A stretch of DNA of 64,000 bases from Desulfobacterales bacterium (GCA_034520365.1 JAXHNP010000003.1:310001-374000); one strand, 5' to 3'. Counted from the first letter of the stretch, positions 8,463-17,812 are shown. Notes: generated by a model from the sequence alone, not told the origin. Numbers and translations: made by a program.

Positions 8463-9077
8463 CTACGATTTGCTCAGGGCAATCAGCCGATAAACCAGCA
8501 TGCCCGCCAGCCAGGCCGCATCCTCGGGCGACATATAGCTGCCCGCGGTTTCATCAAACAGGATATTGGCCTCTGGCGCAAACTCCTCATCGCCTTCCCA
8601 CAGGATCAGCTGAAGCGGCACTTTGGGCAGTACCCGGAATTCATAGCCCACGTCCCCGTTATCAATGGCCTTTCCCCCGATTTTGTCCGCTGCCGGCGGC
8701 AGACCGGCCGTATTCTGACCGAACACTTTCTTTAACGGATCAATGGCGCGCTTGACAAAGGAGCTGTAATAAAATGCCGCGCCCGGTATTTCCCGGTAGG
8801 CGATCCACTTGCCGGAAACCGGTTTTTTTTCCATGGCGCTCATATAATGAAGAATCAGCACCTGCTCCTGGATGGGGACTTCCGCATCCGCATCGTTTTC
8901 ATCCACAAACTCAAAATCCGGAAAACTGACCCGGTACGTCCGGGTTAAAAACGGAATCCGAAAGCCCTCATCTGTTACCTCGAACTCCGTACATGCGGCA
9001 ATTTCATCAAGCACATGGGCTGATAGGCTTTTTACCGCGATTTTTTTTGCATTAAAATAATCATCCACCCGTGCCAT
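8463..9077 (-). CDS. DUF3786 family protein
   Basis: A 204-residue soluble protein starting MARVDDYFNAKK after GGAGATTAACT. The overall pattern (N-terminal 'A....Y...SG'-type region, central FP.....W...YL, and a C-terminal 'P..ilfDe....l..ed...l...l...L') fits DUF3786, a family known mainly from anaerobes carrying corrinoid or acetyl-CoA synthase genes. It is the last gene of the acs block but a terminator-like hairpin lies just upstream, so its expression is probably lower than that of acsE. Its biochemical role is unknown. Confidence 0.72.
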   Translation of the reverse strand: MARVDDYFNAKKIAVKSLSAHVLDEIAACTEFEVTDEGFRIPFLTRTYRVSFPDFEFVDENDADAEVPIQEQVLILHYMSAMEKKPVSGKWIAYREIPGAAFYYSSFVKRAIDPLKKVFGQNTAGLPPAADKIGGKAIDNGDVGYEFRVLPKVPLQLILWEGDEEFAPEANILFDETAGSYMSPEDAAWLAGMLVYRLIALSKS

Positions 9078-9090
9078 AGTTAATCTCCAC

Positions 9091-9128
9091 AAAAAAAGCC
9101 CCACCCCGCAAACAGAGGGTGAGGCTTT
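9091..9128 (-). terminator. intrinsic terminator/attenuator between acsE and DUF3786
   Basis: On the minus strand the stem AAAGCCTCACCC pairs with GGGTGGGGCTTT (arms at 9117-9128 and 9095-9106, one mismatch) and is followed by a run of seven U. It lies immediately before the ribosome-binding site of the DUF3786 gene, so it acts as a partial terminator or an attenuator. Confidence 0.75.
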
Positions 9129-9151
9129 GCATATAGATTCGTCTTTCTGTT

Positions 9152-10042
9152 TTACAGTTCCAGCCAGGAATCCGAGTAAAGGGTCCGGCCCATAATAACG
9201 TCAACGGTCTTGACGTAATCGGCCATTTCCTTGTCCAGTTCACTGGGTGACGGGGCTTCACCGTCCATTGCCTTATAGATCATCTCCACGATATCCTCGC
9301 GATTGCCTTTGGCAATCTCTGTCAGTTTTTCGTCCCGGGGATCAGAGATCACCGAGTACATCCCGGAGCGCTGCAGCATCACCATGTAGGTCTGATTTAA
9401 AATCGGCCGCAGGTGCGCCGGGGGACCGTTGGAAATGTTGGACAGTCCGCAGGTGCTCTTGGCGCCGGGGGCGATATCCTGCAGCATATCATAGAAATTC
9501 TTAAGCGCCACCACCTGATCCTGCTGGATGTTGACCGGGGTCACAATGCCGTCCACCCAGATCTTTTCATTCGGAACCCCGGCCTCATTGGCAAAATAGA
9601 GCAATTCCACGCAAAGGGCCGCCCGCTCATTCTCATCCCGGGGAAGCCCTTCCGGGCCCCACAGGAGTGCAATAAAGTCCGCATTGTACTCGGCTGCAAT
9701 GGGCACCATCTTTTCATACCGCTCAGGGCGGCACATAATGGAATTGATCAGCGGCGGCTGCGGGGTCTCCTTATAAACCTTCAGCCCGGCTTCAATGGCG
9801 TCAATATTGGATGTATCCAGGGCCAGCGGAATATCCGATACCACTTCCTGAACTGTCTGGACCACCCACGGCATCAACTCCACGCCGTCTTTTTTAGCAG
9901 GCCCCAGATTGATGTCAATATAATCCATGCCCTTTTCTTTCTGAAACAGGGCCTCTTCCTGGATGGGCTTTGGGTCGCGCGCCTTAAGGGCAGCCCCAAT
10001 GGTCTTGCCCATGACGTTTAGACTCTCTCCGATTAGAATCAT
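9152..10042 (-). CDS. acsE: methyltetrahydrofolate:corrinoid/iron-sulfur protein methyltransferase
   Basis: A 296-residue cytoplasmic pterin-binding TIM-barrel protein. It moves the methyl group between methyl-tetrahydrofolate and the cobalt of the corrinoid iron-sulfur protein, linking the methyl and carbonyl branches of the Wood-Ljungdahl pathway. Visible features are the N-terminal ILIGESLN, the DHPS-like DYIDINLGPAKKD near residue 48, LALDTSN, and the GLSNISNGPP loop. The length is close to the family norm (about 260-300). Start MILIGE is preceded by GGAGG; an ATG seven codons upstream is inferior. It lies downstream of acsC behind a terminator-like hairpin. Confidence 0.9.
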   Translation of the reverse strand: MILIGESLNVMGKTIGAALKARDPKPIQEEALFQKEKGMDYIDINLGPAKKDGVELMPWVVQTVQEVVSDIPLALDTSNIDAIEAGLKVYKETPQPPLINSIMCRPERYEKMVPIAAEYNADFIALLWGPEGLPRDENERAALCVELLYFANEAGVPNEKIWVDGIVTPVNIQQDQVVALKNFYDMLQDIAPGAKSTCGLSNISNGPPAHLRPILNQTYMVMLQRSGMYSVISDPRDEKLTEIAKGNREDIVEMIYKAMDGEAPSPSELDKEMADYVKTVDVIMGRTLYSDSWLEL

Positions 10043-10065
10043 AAACCAACCTCCATTTGTCATTT

Positions 10066-10124
10066 AAAAAGGTTATAGCCGGTTCTGGCGCCCGGTCCGG
10101 CGCCATTGACAAGCAGCTATAACC
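10066..10124 (-). terminator. nested hairpin with U-tract between acsC and acsE
   Basis: Outer arms GGTTATAGC (10071-10079) and GCTATAACC (10116-10124) are perfect complements. They enclose an inner perfect hairpin, TGGCGCC/GGCGCCA (10086-10092 and 10099-10105). On the minus strand the structure is followed by UUUUU (10066-10070), so it is a likely partial terminator or stability element within the operon. Confidence 0.7.
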
Positions 10125-10139
10125 GCCCCTTTTTAGGAA

Positions 10140-11480
10140 TTATCTGTTTTTAAGAAACGCCGGGATATGGGCTGCTTCACGCGGCCCGACCGTCACCGTC
10201 CACTCCGGCAGCTCTTCTTCCATTTCACCCACGATGGCCGCCGCATAACCCGGAATAATGACCTCCTGGTGTTTAACCTTGTCCTTGATCCCGGATTTAT
10301 TGATGAACATGCCCACATCATCGCCGGCAAATTTTCCGGCCGCCCAGGCGGTCAATACGGAAAGGCCTTCCGTGTCTTTGACCAGCAGCCAGGTCGGCAC
10401 TTTGCTGCCTTCGATTTCACCGGAAACCACAAAATAGGTAAGAGCGAAATTGGTGGTAATCATAACCGGTGAGTTTTCATCCGGCTTGCCGATTTCATAG
10501 ATCCCCTCTTCCATGGTCATAGGCCGCTGCGGGTCGGTGTAGATGTTTAAACGCTCCAAGAGCAGCGGAAACAGCGTTTCCGAAGTAAAATCCGAAACCA
10601 CCGTAATCGCCCCGTATTTGGCAACAAACATGCCGGCGATCAGTGTCTCCATCTCCAGATTGGATGCCATTTCACAGGGGAAGGTAATCGTGGGGAACCC
10701 AAGGGAGCGGTTGCCCGCTTTCAGGGCCGCCCGGCGAATGGCCACCTGATCCTGAAAGGCCTGCTTGACTTCCCGGGAGCCGGAATCAATGACCAGACGC
10801 TTCAAGCCCATGCCGAGGAGCTTGTCTGTTAAGGGCATCAGGTTTTCCACTGAATCCGCCTTCACGGCCAGGGGCAGATCATTTTCCTTGGCAAGATTGC
10901 CATAATCATCCACGGTCTTGTCTGTGGCCGCATAAATCAGCGGGGCCTTAAAAGCCGTGGCCTCAACACCGGCCTTCATGACGTCCGCATTCTCCGACAT
11001 GAGGATGAGGTTGAACTCAGAGGTCTCGGCAATGGTTTTGGCCACTTTGGCGAATGCATCCTTATCGCCGTTGACATCCTCCACCGCAACCAGTTCAGGC
11101 CGCATATTAAACCCCACCCGCTCAAACTGGAGGGCATTCCAGGTGGTCAGTTTTTTCTTCAGCTCATCTTCGGAAATATCGGAGCCCACTTTGGTCGCAA
11201 TCACAGTCTGGTTGTAAAATGTTTTTTCATGCCGATACAATACGGTTTCCCCGCCAATGGTGCGCTTTCGCACACCCTTACCGATCTGCACCGGCAGGAT
11301 GGGGGGGGCAGAGGCTTCCGCCAGTTGTTCCCTTGCTTCATCCGAGACATAGGGGCAGGCATCGAGCTCCGCCTTACCGGAAGCCAGCTGCATGGCAAAG
11401 GCAAGACAGGTGGGGAACCCGCACTCCTTGCAGTTGGTCTGCGGAAGAAGCTTAAATATCTGAATACCGGTTAGTGCCAT
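10140..11480 (-). CDS. acsC: corrinoid/iron-sulfur protein large (gamma) subunit
   Basis: A 446-residue subunit of the corrinoid/iron-sulfur protein that carries the methyl group to acetyl-CoA synthase. The N-terminus holds the [4Fe-4S] motif NCKECGFPTCLAFAMQLASG...C (C-x2-C-x4-C-x16-C). A TIM-barrel region follows and a C-terminal cobalamin-binding domain ends in AAHIPAFLKNR. The length matches the family (about 440-450). AGGAG precedes the ATG. It is encoded between acsB and acsE, with spacers of about 100 bp on each side that contain hairpins. Confidence 0.93.
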   Translation of the reverse strand: MALTGIQIFKLLPQTNCKECGFPTCLAFAMQLASGKAELDACPYVSDEAREQLAEASAPPILPVQIGKGVRKRTIGGETVLYRHEKTFYNQTVIATKVGSDISEDELKKKLTTWNALQFERVGFNMRPELVAVEDVNGDKDAFAKVAKTIAETSEFNLILMSENADVMKAGVEATAFKAPLIYAATDKTVDDYGNLAKENDLPLAVKADSVENLMPLTDKLLGMGLKRLVIDSGSREVKQAFQDQVAIRRAALKAGNRSLGFPTITFPCEMASNLEMETLIAGMFVAKYGAITVVSDFTSETLFPLLLERLNIYTDPQRPMTMEEGIYEIGKPDENSPVMITTNFALTYFVVSGEIEGSKVPTWLLVKDTEGLSVLTAWAAGKFAGDDVGMFINKSGIKDKVKHQEVIIPGYAAAIVGEMEEELPEWTVTVGPREAAHIPAFLKNR

Positions 11481-11538
11481 TTTAATCTCCTTATATGTTC
11501 AATCAAATTCAATCTTCACTAACACATTAATACAGTGA

Positions 11539-11572
11539 GACGGGATAAACGGCGCAAACCGATTATCCCGTC
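11539..11572 (-). other. intergenic hairpin between acsB and acsC
   Basis: Perfect 10-base arms GACGGGATAA (11539-11548) and TTATCCCGTC (11563-11572) with a short loop that itself contains CGG/CCG. No U-tract follows, so an mRNA-processing or stability role is more likely than termination. Confidence 0.6.
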
Positions 11573-11587
11573 AATCCGGTCTACCGA

Positions 11588-13822
11588 TTAACCGACGATC
11601 GAGTCAAGTTTCATCGCCGGATGCCCTTTTTCCTTGAGGAATTCCACGACTTCTTCTTCCGTGGTGCCAACGCTCTCATCGGCAATCTTGTCATAGAAAT
11701 CCGGAACACCCAGCTCTTCGGCCCGTGAATCAATTTTATCTTTGAGCTCTTCTTTGAGCATCTTGGGCATCCAGACGATCCGCAGCAGTCCGCCTTCATC
11801 CATATCCGCGGGACCGTCGCCGCGGATAAATTTGCGTTGAATGGTATTGAACTTGGAGTGCCCCACAAAGCCCGGGGTGGTAGCGCCGCCGCCCATGACA
11901 CCGGCCAGGGTGGTAAACTTCATGCCGCAGGGGGTCTCGCCGCTGTACTCGCGGTTCACCGTCATAACCCCGTTGCAACTCGGCAATACGGCGGCAATAG
12001 CCTCGCAGCAGCCGCAAGTGGTCATGGGATCATGCACGATGGAGTAGAAGTTGTAATGATCCACCGCACCGCGGGAGGCCTTGTAAAGGAATTCATTTAC
12101 GCCTTTCCACTGGCCGAGCCGCGCGTCAATGACCTCACCTTTCTGGACCGGCTGGTTGGGACCGGTGGGGTTGATCTCATAGGAGGCCCGGCAGTCCATC
12201 CAGTTATAGGCCCCGCAAAGGCCGGTCCGCTCAGGGCTGACCGTGCAGACATGGTTGGGGGCAAAAGACTGGCAGAGGGTGCAGGAGTAATAGGTTTCCA
12301 CATCCTCGTCCTTCATATTCTCAACCCGCTCATCCCGCTGTTTGTATTCAGCGCGGGCCCGCTCGGTGAGCTTGGCAACATCATCTTTTTTGGTATAGAG
12401 GGTGACCTGGACTTTGTCCAGCACCTTGCCGAAATCCTGGTGCATCTTGGCATGCAGTACCACACCGATATCCTTTAGGGTGAATCCTTTTTCAATGGCT
12501 GCCTTGCTCACCCGGATCCAGGAGATGTCGCGCTGGCCGATATGCATGACGCCCTGGATGTAGTTGACCAGATGGTGGATCTGGCGCTCGAGAATCGGCT
12601 CAAAGTCAGCCTGGAATTCCCGCCCGGCGATTTGCACATAAATACCCAGCGGCAGGGTATCGCCTTCCTTGATGTCGGTGACATCCTTGCCGACGACTTC
12701 GACCTTGCCGTCTTCGATCTCTTTCATATCCGCCATCTTGGCAAGCTCGGTGCACTGGGTCTTGCCGCCGCCCATCTGGGAATGCAGGTCTTTGCCGCGG
12801 ACCCGCTCACCCTCATAGGCCGGACCGAACGCGCAGGGGATATCAATTTCAGAGACCTGGACCTTAAGGCCCCGGACCTCGACCGAGCGCTGCACGATTT
12901 CATCATGGGGCACATTGGCCACCACGTGCTCATAGGTGCAGATACCGGTGGGCAGGATCTCCGGAATATCCGTATCCGCCAGGGTCGGAAAGCCCCAATT
13001 CACGCAGCCGGCCGCTGCCACGCCCCATTCGGTGCCGACATCGCCCAAAGCATTGACAAAGGCAAAGATCCGGTCCTTGTTGTATTTGAGGATCTTCTTA
13101 TAATCACCCGGCTGCAGGCCACCAAACGCCATGGCCGCGCGGTTGGCAAAGCCCAGGGCAAATACGGCTGAAGAGATGTCCGGCCCAAAGGGCACGATTC
13201 GGGTGTTCCATCCGACCTGCACATCTTCCTTAATCAGCTGATCAATCACCGAGGTGCCATGATGCTGGGCTGCGCAGAAAATATAAAGATTCCGCCGCTG
13301 ATAGTCTTCAACAATCTTTTTAGCGGTCGCCGAATCCGGGGCTGCGCCCACGATGGCCGCAAACCCGGGGGCCGAGCCGTCCACGAACTCAACGCCACGC
13401 TTTCTCAGGACAATATCATCTGCCGGGCCGACCCATTTCTTGCCGTTTTCCAGATCCGGGTCTTCATACGGATAGTAGAAATCCGGCTCCCGAACGATTC
13501 TCAGGGCCTCCTTGATTTCATAAGCAAGAATCGCCGCCATGCCGGCGTCCAGAAGGGGCCCGAGATACGGCAGGTGATGCTTGCCCTTAATGTGCGGGGG
13601 AAGCAGTTTCTTGGCAAAGTCCAGCGGCGCCCGCAGATCCTCAAGGGTTTCGACCTTAAGACCGGTCAGGGAATAGATCACCGGCAGAAAGTACCCGGTA
13701 TTGGGAAACTGCACCGGTGTATCCGCATTATAGCTTTGGAGCATCATTTCATATTCGCCTTCAACCGAAGACACAACCTTGTAGCCGCCCTGTATGGCAG
13801 CAAACGCAACTAATTTAGACAT
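11588..13822 (-). CDS. acsB: acetyl-CoA synthase (CODH/ACS alpha/beta-type subunit)
   Basis: A 744-residue acetyl-CoA synthase that assembles or cleaves acetyl-CoA from CO, CoA and a methyl-corrinoid. The A-cluster ligands are visible: CTLCQSFAPNHVC (near residue 515), a further Cys in GLCG, and the Cys-Gly-Cys of TTCGCCEAIAAV near residue 610, which binds the two Ni ions. The N-terminal CODH-docking domain (GGYKVVSSVEGEYE) is present, so this is the bacterial, full-length form (about 730). Strong AGGAGG before ATG. It sits directly downstream of the CODH gene, its physical partner. Confidence 0.95.
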   Translation of the reverse strand: MSKLVAFAAIQGGYKVVSSVEGEYEMMLQSYNADTPVQFPNTGYFLPVIYSLTGLKVETLEDLRAPLDFAKKLLPPHIKGKHHLPYLGPLLDAGMAAILAYEIKEALRIVREPDFYYPYEDPDLENGKKWVGPADDIVLRKRGVEFVDGSAPGFAAIVGAAPDSATAKKIVEDYQRRNLYIFCAAQHHGTSVIDQLIKEDVQVGWNTRIVPFGPDISSAVFALGFANRAAMAFGGLQPGDYKKILKYNKDRIFAFVNALGDVGTEWGVAAAGCVNWGFPTLADTDIPEILPTGICTYEHVVANVPHDEIVQRSVEVRGLKVQVSEIDIPCAFGPAYEGERVRGKDLHSQMGGGKTQCTELAKMADMKEIEDGKVEVVGKDVTDIKEGDTLPLGIYVQIAGREFQADFEPILERQIHHLVNYIQGVMHIGQRDISWIRVSKAAIEKGFTLKDIGVVLHAKMHQDFGKVLDKVQVTLYTKKDDVAKLTERARAEYKQRDERVENMKDEDVETYYSCTLCQSFAPNHVCTVSPERTGLCGAYNWMDCRASYEINPTGPNQPVQKGEVIDARLGQWKGVNEFLYKASRGAVDHYNFYSIVHDPMTTCGCCEAIAAVLPSCNGVMTVNREYSGETPCGMKFTTLAGVMGGGATTPGFVGHSKFNTIQRKFIRGDGPADMDEGGLLRIVWMPKMLKEELKDKIDSRAEELGVPDFYDKIADESVGTTEEEVVEFLKEKGHPAMKLDSIVG

Positions 13823-13878
13823 ATATTCCTCCTTCGTTGAGGATTTTTCATCCTATTTACTATCTTTCTCTATTGTTT

Positions 13879-15903
13879 TTAAGCTTCCAGCTGCTGACGA
13901 TCCGCCATATCCATGAGCACACGCTCACGGGCCTTGTCAATGCCAAGCGCCTTGCGCTTGCTGTCGATATGGGCGATCATCTTTTGGGCGTGGGCGATCG
14001 GATCCGCCTCAAAATCCCACATACCGCCGTAAAGCTTTTCATATTCTTTAAACAGGTAATCCTGGAACACCGGGGCGCCGGAAGTCGGAAAGGTCACACC
14101 GAACACGGTGTAAACACCGGAGGTGACAAAGTAATGGCCGATGCTGATGGCTTTCTCACTCATCCATTCCGGTGCACTGCCGGCTGCCGGCAGATCCGAG
14201 ATGTCGTCGCCCAGACCGCCGGCTTTGACTACTTCAGTGGCCGCCAGAAGAATCCGGCTGTTGTCAACACATGACCCCAAATGCAGGACCGGCGGAATTC
14301 CCACGGTGTCACAGACTTCGGAAAGCCCCGGACCACAATAGACGCCTGCGGATTCAGGGGTCAGGAGCCCTTCCATGGCGCAGGCGATGCCGTTGCAGCC
14401 GGTGGTCAGAACAATCACGTCATTTTTGATCAGCTCTTTAACCACCTGGATATGGCCTTCATTGTGTCTGGTGCGGGCGTTGTTGCAGCCAACCACACCG
14501 GCAATGCCCCGGATCCGGCCGTTAATGATGTTGTCGTTTAGCGTATAGTAAGTCCCCCGGAAGGTGCCGCCCAGGTGATACTGGATGGATTCCACGCCAA
14601 AACCGGCCACCTGGGTGGCTTTCTGCTTGGGAATCATGACCTCAGCGCCGCGGTTTTCAAAGTTATCAATGGCCATCTTGACAATTCGCTTGGCATCGTC
14701 CATGGCGTGATGCTCGTCAAACTCGATATGCTCCACGCTGTTTTGTTCCATACGGGCAATGGGATGGGTGGTAATCAGCTTGGTGTGGAAGCATTCGGCC
14801 ACATTGGCCACGTTCTGGAAGATGCACTGGATGTCAACCACCATGGCATCGCATGCGCCGGTGATAATGGCCAGTTCCTGCTGCAGGAAGGTCCCTGCCG
14901 GCGGAATGCCGTGTCGCTGCAGAATTTCATTGGCCGTGCAGCAGATGCCGCCCAGCTGAATCCCTTTGGCGCCTTTTTCCTTGGCATAATCAAGCATTTC
15001 CTTGGATTGGGAAGCGGCCACGATCATTTCGGAGAGCACCGGCTCATGGCCGTGTACAATAATATTGACGTGATCTTCTTTCATGATGCCCAGGTTGGCT
15101 TCTGACTGCAAGGGATAGGGGGTACCGAACAGGATATCCTGCAAATCAGTGGCCAGCATGGAACCGCCCCAGCCGTCCGCAATGGCCGCGCGGGACCCCT
15201 GCTTGATCAGGTTTTTGTAGTCCTGATCAACGCCCATGTGGGTCCGGTGCATAATTTCCACGATTTCCCGGTCGATATTCCGGGGAAGCACGCCCTGCTT
15301 CTTCCACTTTTCATACAGCGGGGCGGGCGCGCGCTTCAAATAAAGCAATTCGCCCTCGGGCTTGCCCCATTCATTAAAGGCTACTTCAGCGGTTTCCACC
15401 GCGATTTCATCGATATCGCGATCCTTGACCTCGCCGTCCACTTCAACGGTGGTCTCAATACCCAGCGCTTCAGCCACGGCTTTGAGCTTAATCGGATCCT
15501 TGATCTGATAATCGTCATTTTCCTTTCTTGCAGTGGAGAGAAAAACTTCAGCCACCGCCCGGCCGTGATCCGAGTGGGCGGCCGCGCCGCCGGCGATCAT
15601 GCGGATAAAGTTCCGGGCAGCGATAGTGTTGGCTGTCGCCCCGCAAATCCCTTTGCGGGTATCCTCGCCTTCAATGCCGCTCTTGGGCAGCGGCAGGCGG
15701 CACGGGCCCATTGCACAGTTTTTACAACAAATGCCCTGGAGGCCGATGTTGCATGGCTTCATGCTTTCTACCCGGTCAAAACAGGTGTCAATCCCCAGCT
15801 CCTGCGCCCGGGCGATCATCTGCTGGGATGCCGGGTCGATGGTCGCCTGCATCGGATCGGCAACTTTTGCTTTTTTTTCTTTGCTTGCTTTTTCTTCTGC
15901 CAT
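13879..15903 (-). CDS. cooS/acsA: anaerobic carbon monoxide dehydrogenase, Ni-Fe-S catalytic subunit
   Basis: A 674-residue CODH that reversibly reduces CO2 to CO and feeds it through a tunnel to acetyl-CoA synthase. Visible metal-binding segments are the N-terminal D/B-cluster cysteines (CNIGLQGICCKNCAMGPC), the C-cluster His (VHGHEPVLSE), GGICCTANEIL, GCNNARTRHN, TTGCNGIACA and LGSCVDNSR. The length matches bacterial CooS/AcsA. GAGGAGG precedes the ATG. No CooC/AcsF-type nickel insertion ATPase is encoded in the window, so maturation factors must lie elsewhere. Confidence 0.95.
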   Translation of the reverse strand: MAEEKASKEKKAKVADPMQATIDPASQQMIARAQELGIDTCFDRVESMKPCNIGLQGICCKNCAMGPCRLPLPKSGIEGEDTRKGICGATANTIAARNFIRMIAGGAAAHSDHGRAVAEVFLSTARKENDDYQIKDPIKLKAVAEALGIETTVEVDGEVKDRDIDEIAVETAEVAFNEWGKPEGELLYLKRAPAPLYEKWKKQGVLPRNIDREIVEIMHRTHMGVDQDYKNLIKQGSRAAIADGWGGSMLATDLQDILFGTPYPLQSEANLGIMKEDHVNIIVHGHEPVLSEMIVAASQSKEMLDYAKEKGAKGIQLGGICCTANEILQRHGIPPAGTFLQQELAIITGACDAMVVDIQCIFQNVANVAECFHTKLITTHPIARMEQNSVEHIEFDEHHAMDDAKRIVKMAIDNFENRGAEVMIPKQKATQVAGFGVESIQYHLGGTFRGTYYTLNDNIINGRIRGIAGVVGCNNARTRHNEGHIQVVKELIKNDVIVLTTGCNGIACAMEGLLTPESAGVYCGPGLSEVCDTVGIPPVLHLGSCVDNSRILLAATEVVKAGGLGDDISDLPAAGSAPEWMSEKAISIGHYFVTSGVYTVFGVTFPTSGAPVFQDYLFKEYEKLYGGMWDFEADPIAHAQKMIAHIDSKRKALGIDKARERVLMDMADRQQLEA

Positions 15904-15933
15904 TAGAGGTTCCTCCTCTTGTTTTCTGTTTCA

Positions 15934-15973
15934 GTAAAAAGCCCTCGCAAAAGCATTGTTGACGGCTTTTTAC
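15934..15973 (-). other. intergenic hairpin between acsD and cooS
   Basis: Perfect complementary arms GTAAAAAGCC (15934-15943) and GGCTTTTTAC (15964-15973) around a 20-base loop in the 95-bp spacer. It lacks a terminal U-run outside the stem. Similar hairpins occur at the acsB/acsC and acsC/acsE junctions. Confidence 0.6.
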
Positions 15974-15998
15974 CTAATATTTTCAAATCTATATATGC

Positions 15999-17591
15999 TT
16001 ATGCGCGCCGATGCACCTGATCGAGCATTTCAACGATCTTTTCAAGCTCTGACTTCTGCTCGGCGGCAGGTGTTTTGGAAACTTTTTCTTCTGAGCGCTC
16101 AGCCGCCCGCTTTTTCTCAAGCTCCTCGCGTTCCTTGGCCCGTTTTTCGCGGATTTTCTGTTCCTCAGCTTCCCGCTTGCCGGCTTCCTCGGCCTTTTTC
16201 TTTTTCTCTGCCTCTTCAGCGGCCTTTTTCTTCTTCTCTTCCGCTTCCGCTTTCTGCTTGGCCTCTTGCTCAGCCTTCTTCTTGGCCTCTTCTTCGGCCT
16301 TTACCTTGGCTTCCGCCTCGGCCTTGGCTTTGGCCTCAGCCTCTTCTTTGGATTCCTTGGGTTCTTCAGCGGGTTTGGCCTCAGCAGCCGGTTTTTCCTC
16401 TTTCTTTGGCGCGGCTTCTTTCTTGGGCGCCTCTTTTTTGGCTGCGGCCTCCTTCTTGGCAGCCGGCTTTTCTTCCTTCTTTTCTTCCTTCTTGGGCGCT
16501 TCCTTCTTGGGCGCCGCCTCTTTCTTGGCCGCCGGTTTCTTCTGTTCTTCCTCTATGGTGAGATCCGGTTTTGGCGCCATGGCGGCAAAATCAATATCCA
16601 CATCCTGCAGCCGCTTGTTCATTCCGTCGATATTCTCAGCGCTGCCGCCGTCGACCATGAGATCGATAAATGCCTTGACCATGCGCACGGATTCAGGATG
16701 CCGAAGGATCAAAATGTTTGAGCCGGCAATCAAATAGGTAACCGCGCCGACCATTTCCATCATGATATCGCGGCGTTCCGGGTCTCCCAGCTCAGGGGCG
16801 CTCTCGACCGTATCTTTGGCCTCTTTGCACCGCCAGACCTCGTTGCCCAGATTATTGATGATAGGCAGCTGAAGCTTGTCGTCTCCCTGGGTCATGGCGG
16901 CCAGCACCAGCCGCTCCATGACGGAGAAGGAATACTCCATGCCATAGCCCAGCCCGCCGGTAGTGGGATCGATAAGCATCCGCTCGGTGGGCAGTCCCAA
17001 ATTCTCAAGCAGAATATTGACCTGCTTGGCCAGGTTAACGTCGATGGGAGAAGAGGCGATTACGGTATGGCCAAACCCCATGGCGCTGGCGCCGATGCCT
17101 TTATGGTTGTCCTCTTCAACCGGCCCGAGGCAGAGGTTTTCCCCGTCACAAGCCTCGGAAATTTTCTTTAAAACTTCCTCATCCTTCTGGTTATTGGCCG
17201 TTCCCCACAACACCAGGGGCACATTAATGGCCTCCAAAACGCTTTTTACCGTCTTGACCGCCGCATCCGGACTCGCATCGTCATCATTGGGGTCCGTGCT
17301 TTTTAACTGCAGCACGATAATGTCCGCCCCAAACTCCTCCACATTCTTTTTGGCCCAGGCCGCCGGGTCTGAGAGCACATCCTTGAACGGTTCTTTGGCC
17401 GCTTCCGGCCAATCGTCCGGTTCCTTGTCCCAAACCTCCATGGCGACTTTGGGCTTGTTGGGCATATCGCCCTCAAACAGATAAAACGGGAAACAGGTGC
17501 TGCCGCCCACAGTCACCGCCTTGTCACCCTTGCCGATGGTAATCGGCTTTATGCTGCCAGCATAATTTTCTTTTGTAATTTCAAAGCCCAA
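15999..17591 (-). CDS. acsD: corrinoid/iron-sulfur protein small (delta) subunit with long Lys/Glu/Ala tail
   Basis: The 530-residue small subunit of the corrinoid protein. Residues 1 to about 345 form the usual TIM barrel (features MLIDPTTGGLGYGMEYSFS and LPIINNLGNEVWRCKEA). Usual family length is about 310-325. After IDFAAMAPKPDLTIEEEQ comes roughly 180 residues of almost pure Lys/Glu/Ala/Pro (units like KKEAAPKKEAP), then a predicted long charged helix (EEAKKKAEQEAKQK) and a short end, IVEMLDQVHRRA. The start is taken as TTG at 17591 because AGGAGG lies six bases before it; an in-frame ATG at 17612 would place that Shine-Dalgarno inside the gene. The tail is discussed in the findings. Confidence 0.9.
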   Translation of the reverse strand: MGFEITKENYAGSIKPITIGKGDKAVTVGGSTCFPFYLFEGDMPNKPKVAMEVWDKEPDDWPEAAKEPFKDVLSDPAAWAKKNVEEFGADIIVLQLKSTDPNDDDASPDAAVKTVKSVLEAINVPLVLWGTANNQKDEEVLKKISEACDGENLCLGPVEEDNHKGIGASAMGFGHTVIASSPIDVNLAKQVNILLENLGLPTERMLIDPTTGGLGYGMEYSFSVMERLVLAAMTQGDDKLQLPIINNLGNEVWRCKEAKDTVESAPELGDPERRDIMMEMVGAVTYLIAGSNILILRHPESVRMVKAFIDLMVDGGSAENIDGMNKRLQDVDIDFAAMAPKPDLTIEEEQKKPAAKKEAAPKKEAPKKEEKKEEKPAAKKEAAAKKEAPKKEAAPKKEEKPAAEAKPAEEPKESKEEAEAKAKAEAEAKVKAEEEAKKKAEQEAKQKAEAEEKKKKAAEEAEKKKKAEEAGKREAEEQKIREKRAKEREELEKKRAAERSEEKVSKTPAAEQKSELEKIVEMLDQVHRRA

Positions 17592-17812
17592 TGTTAACCT
17601 CCTTTTAATCAACCAAATACACGTTAAATGATATAATTATTCCCAAACCCCTAAGCAATTTACAACCCTGGTTCACGCTAACTCTTTTTTATTATTAACA
17701 AATCCCTGTTCTCCGGGATTAAAATGGATCTATAACAAAAAGATTTTATTAAATAGCAAATAAATTTGTTTGTCAATAATAAGAGAATAAATTTTAAATA
17801 TTTTATCCGTTT

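Noticed and set aside
12542-13171. 209-codon plus-strand frame opposite acsB
   Set aside because: Antisense shadow of acsB; its residues show no domain and its start lacks a ribosome-binding site.
16075-16737. Ser/Phe-rich and Leu/Phe-rich open frames on the plus strand
   Set aside because: They are antisense to the Lys/Glu/Ala-rich tail of AcsD; GCC/TTC/CTT-biased complement gives artificial low-complexity proteins.
17700-17721. Terminator between acsV and acsD (AATCCC ... GGGATT)
   Set aside because: The stem is only six base pairs and is followed by mixed AT sequence instead of a clear U-tract; too weak to call.
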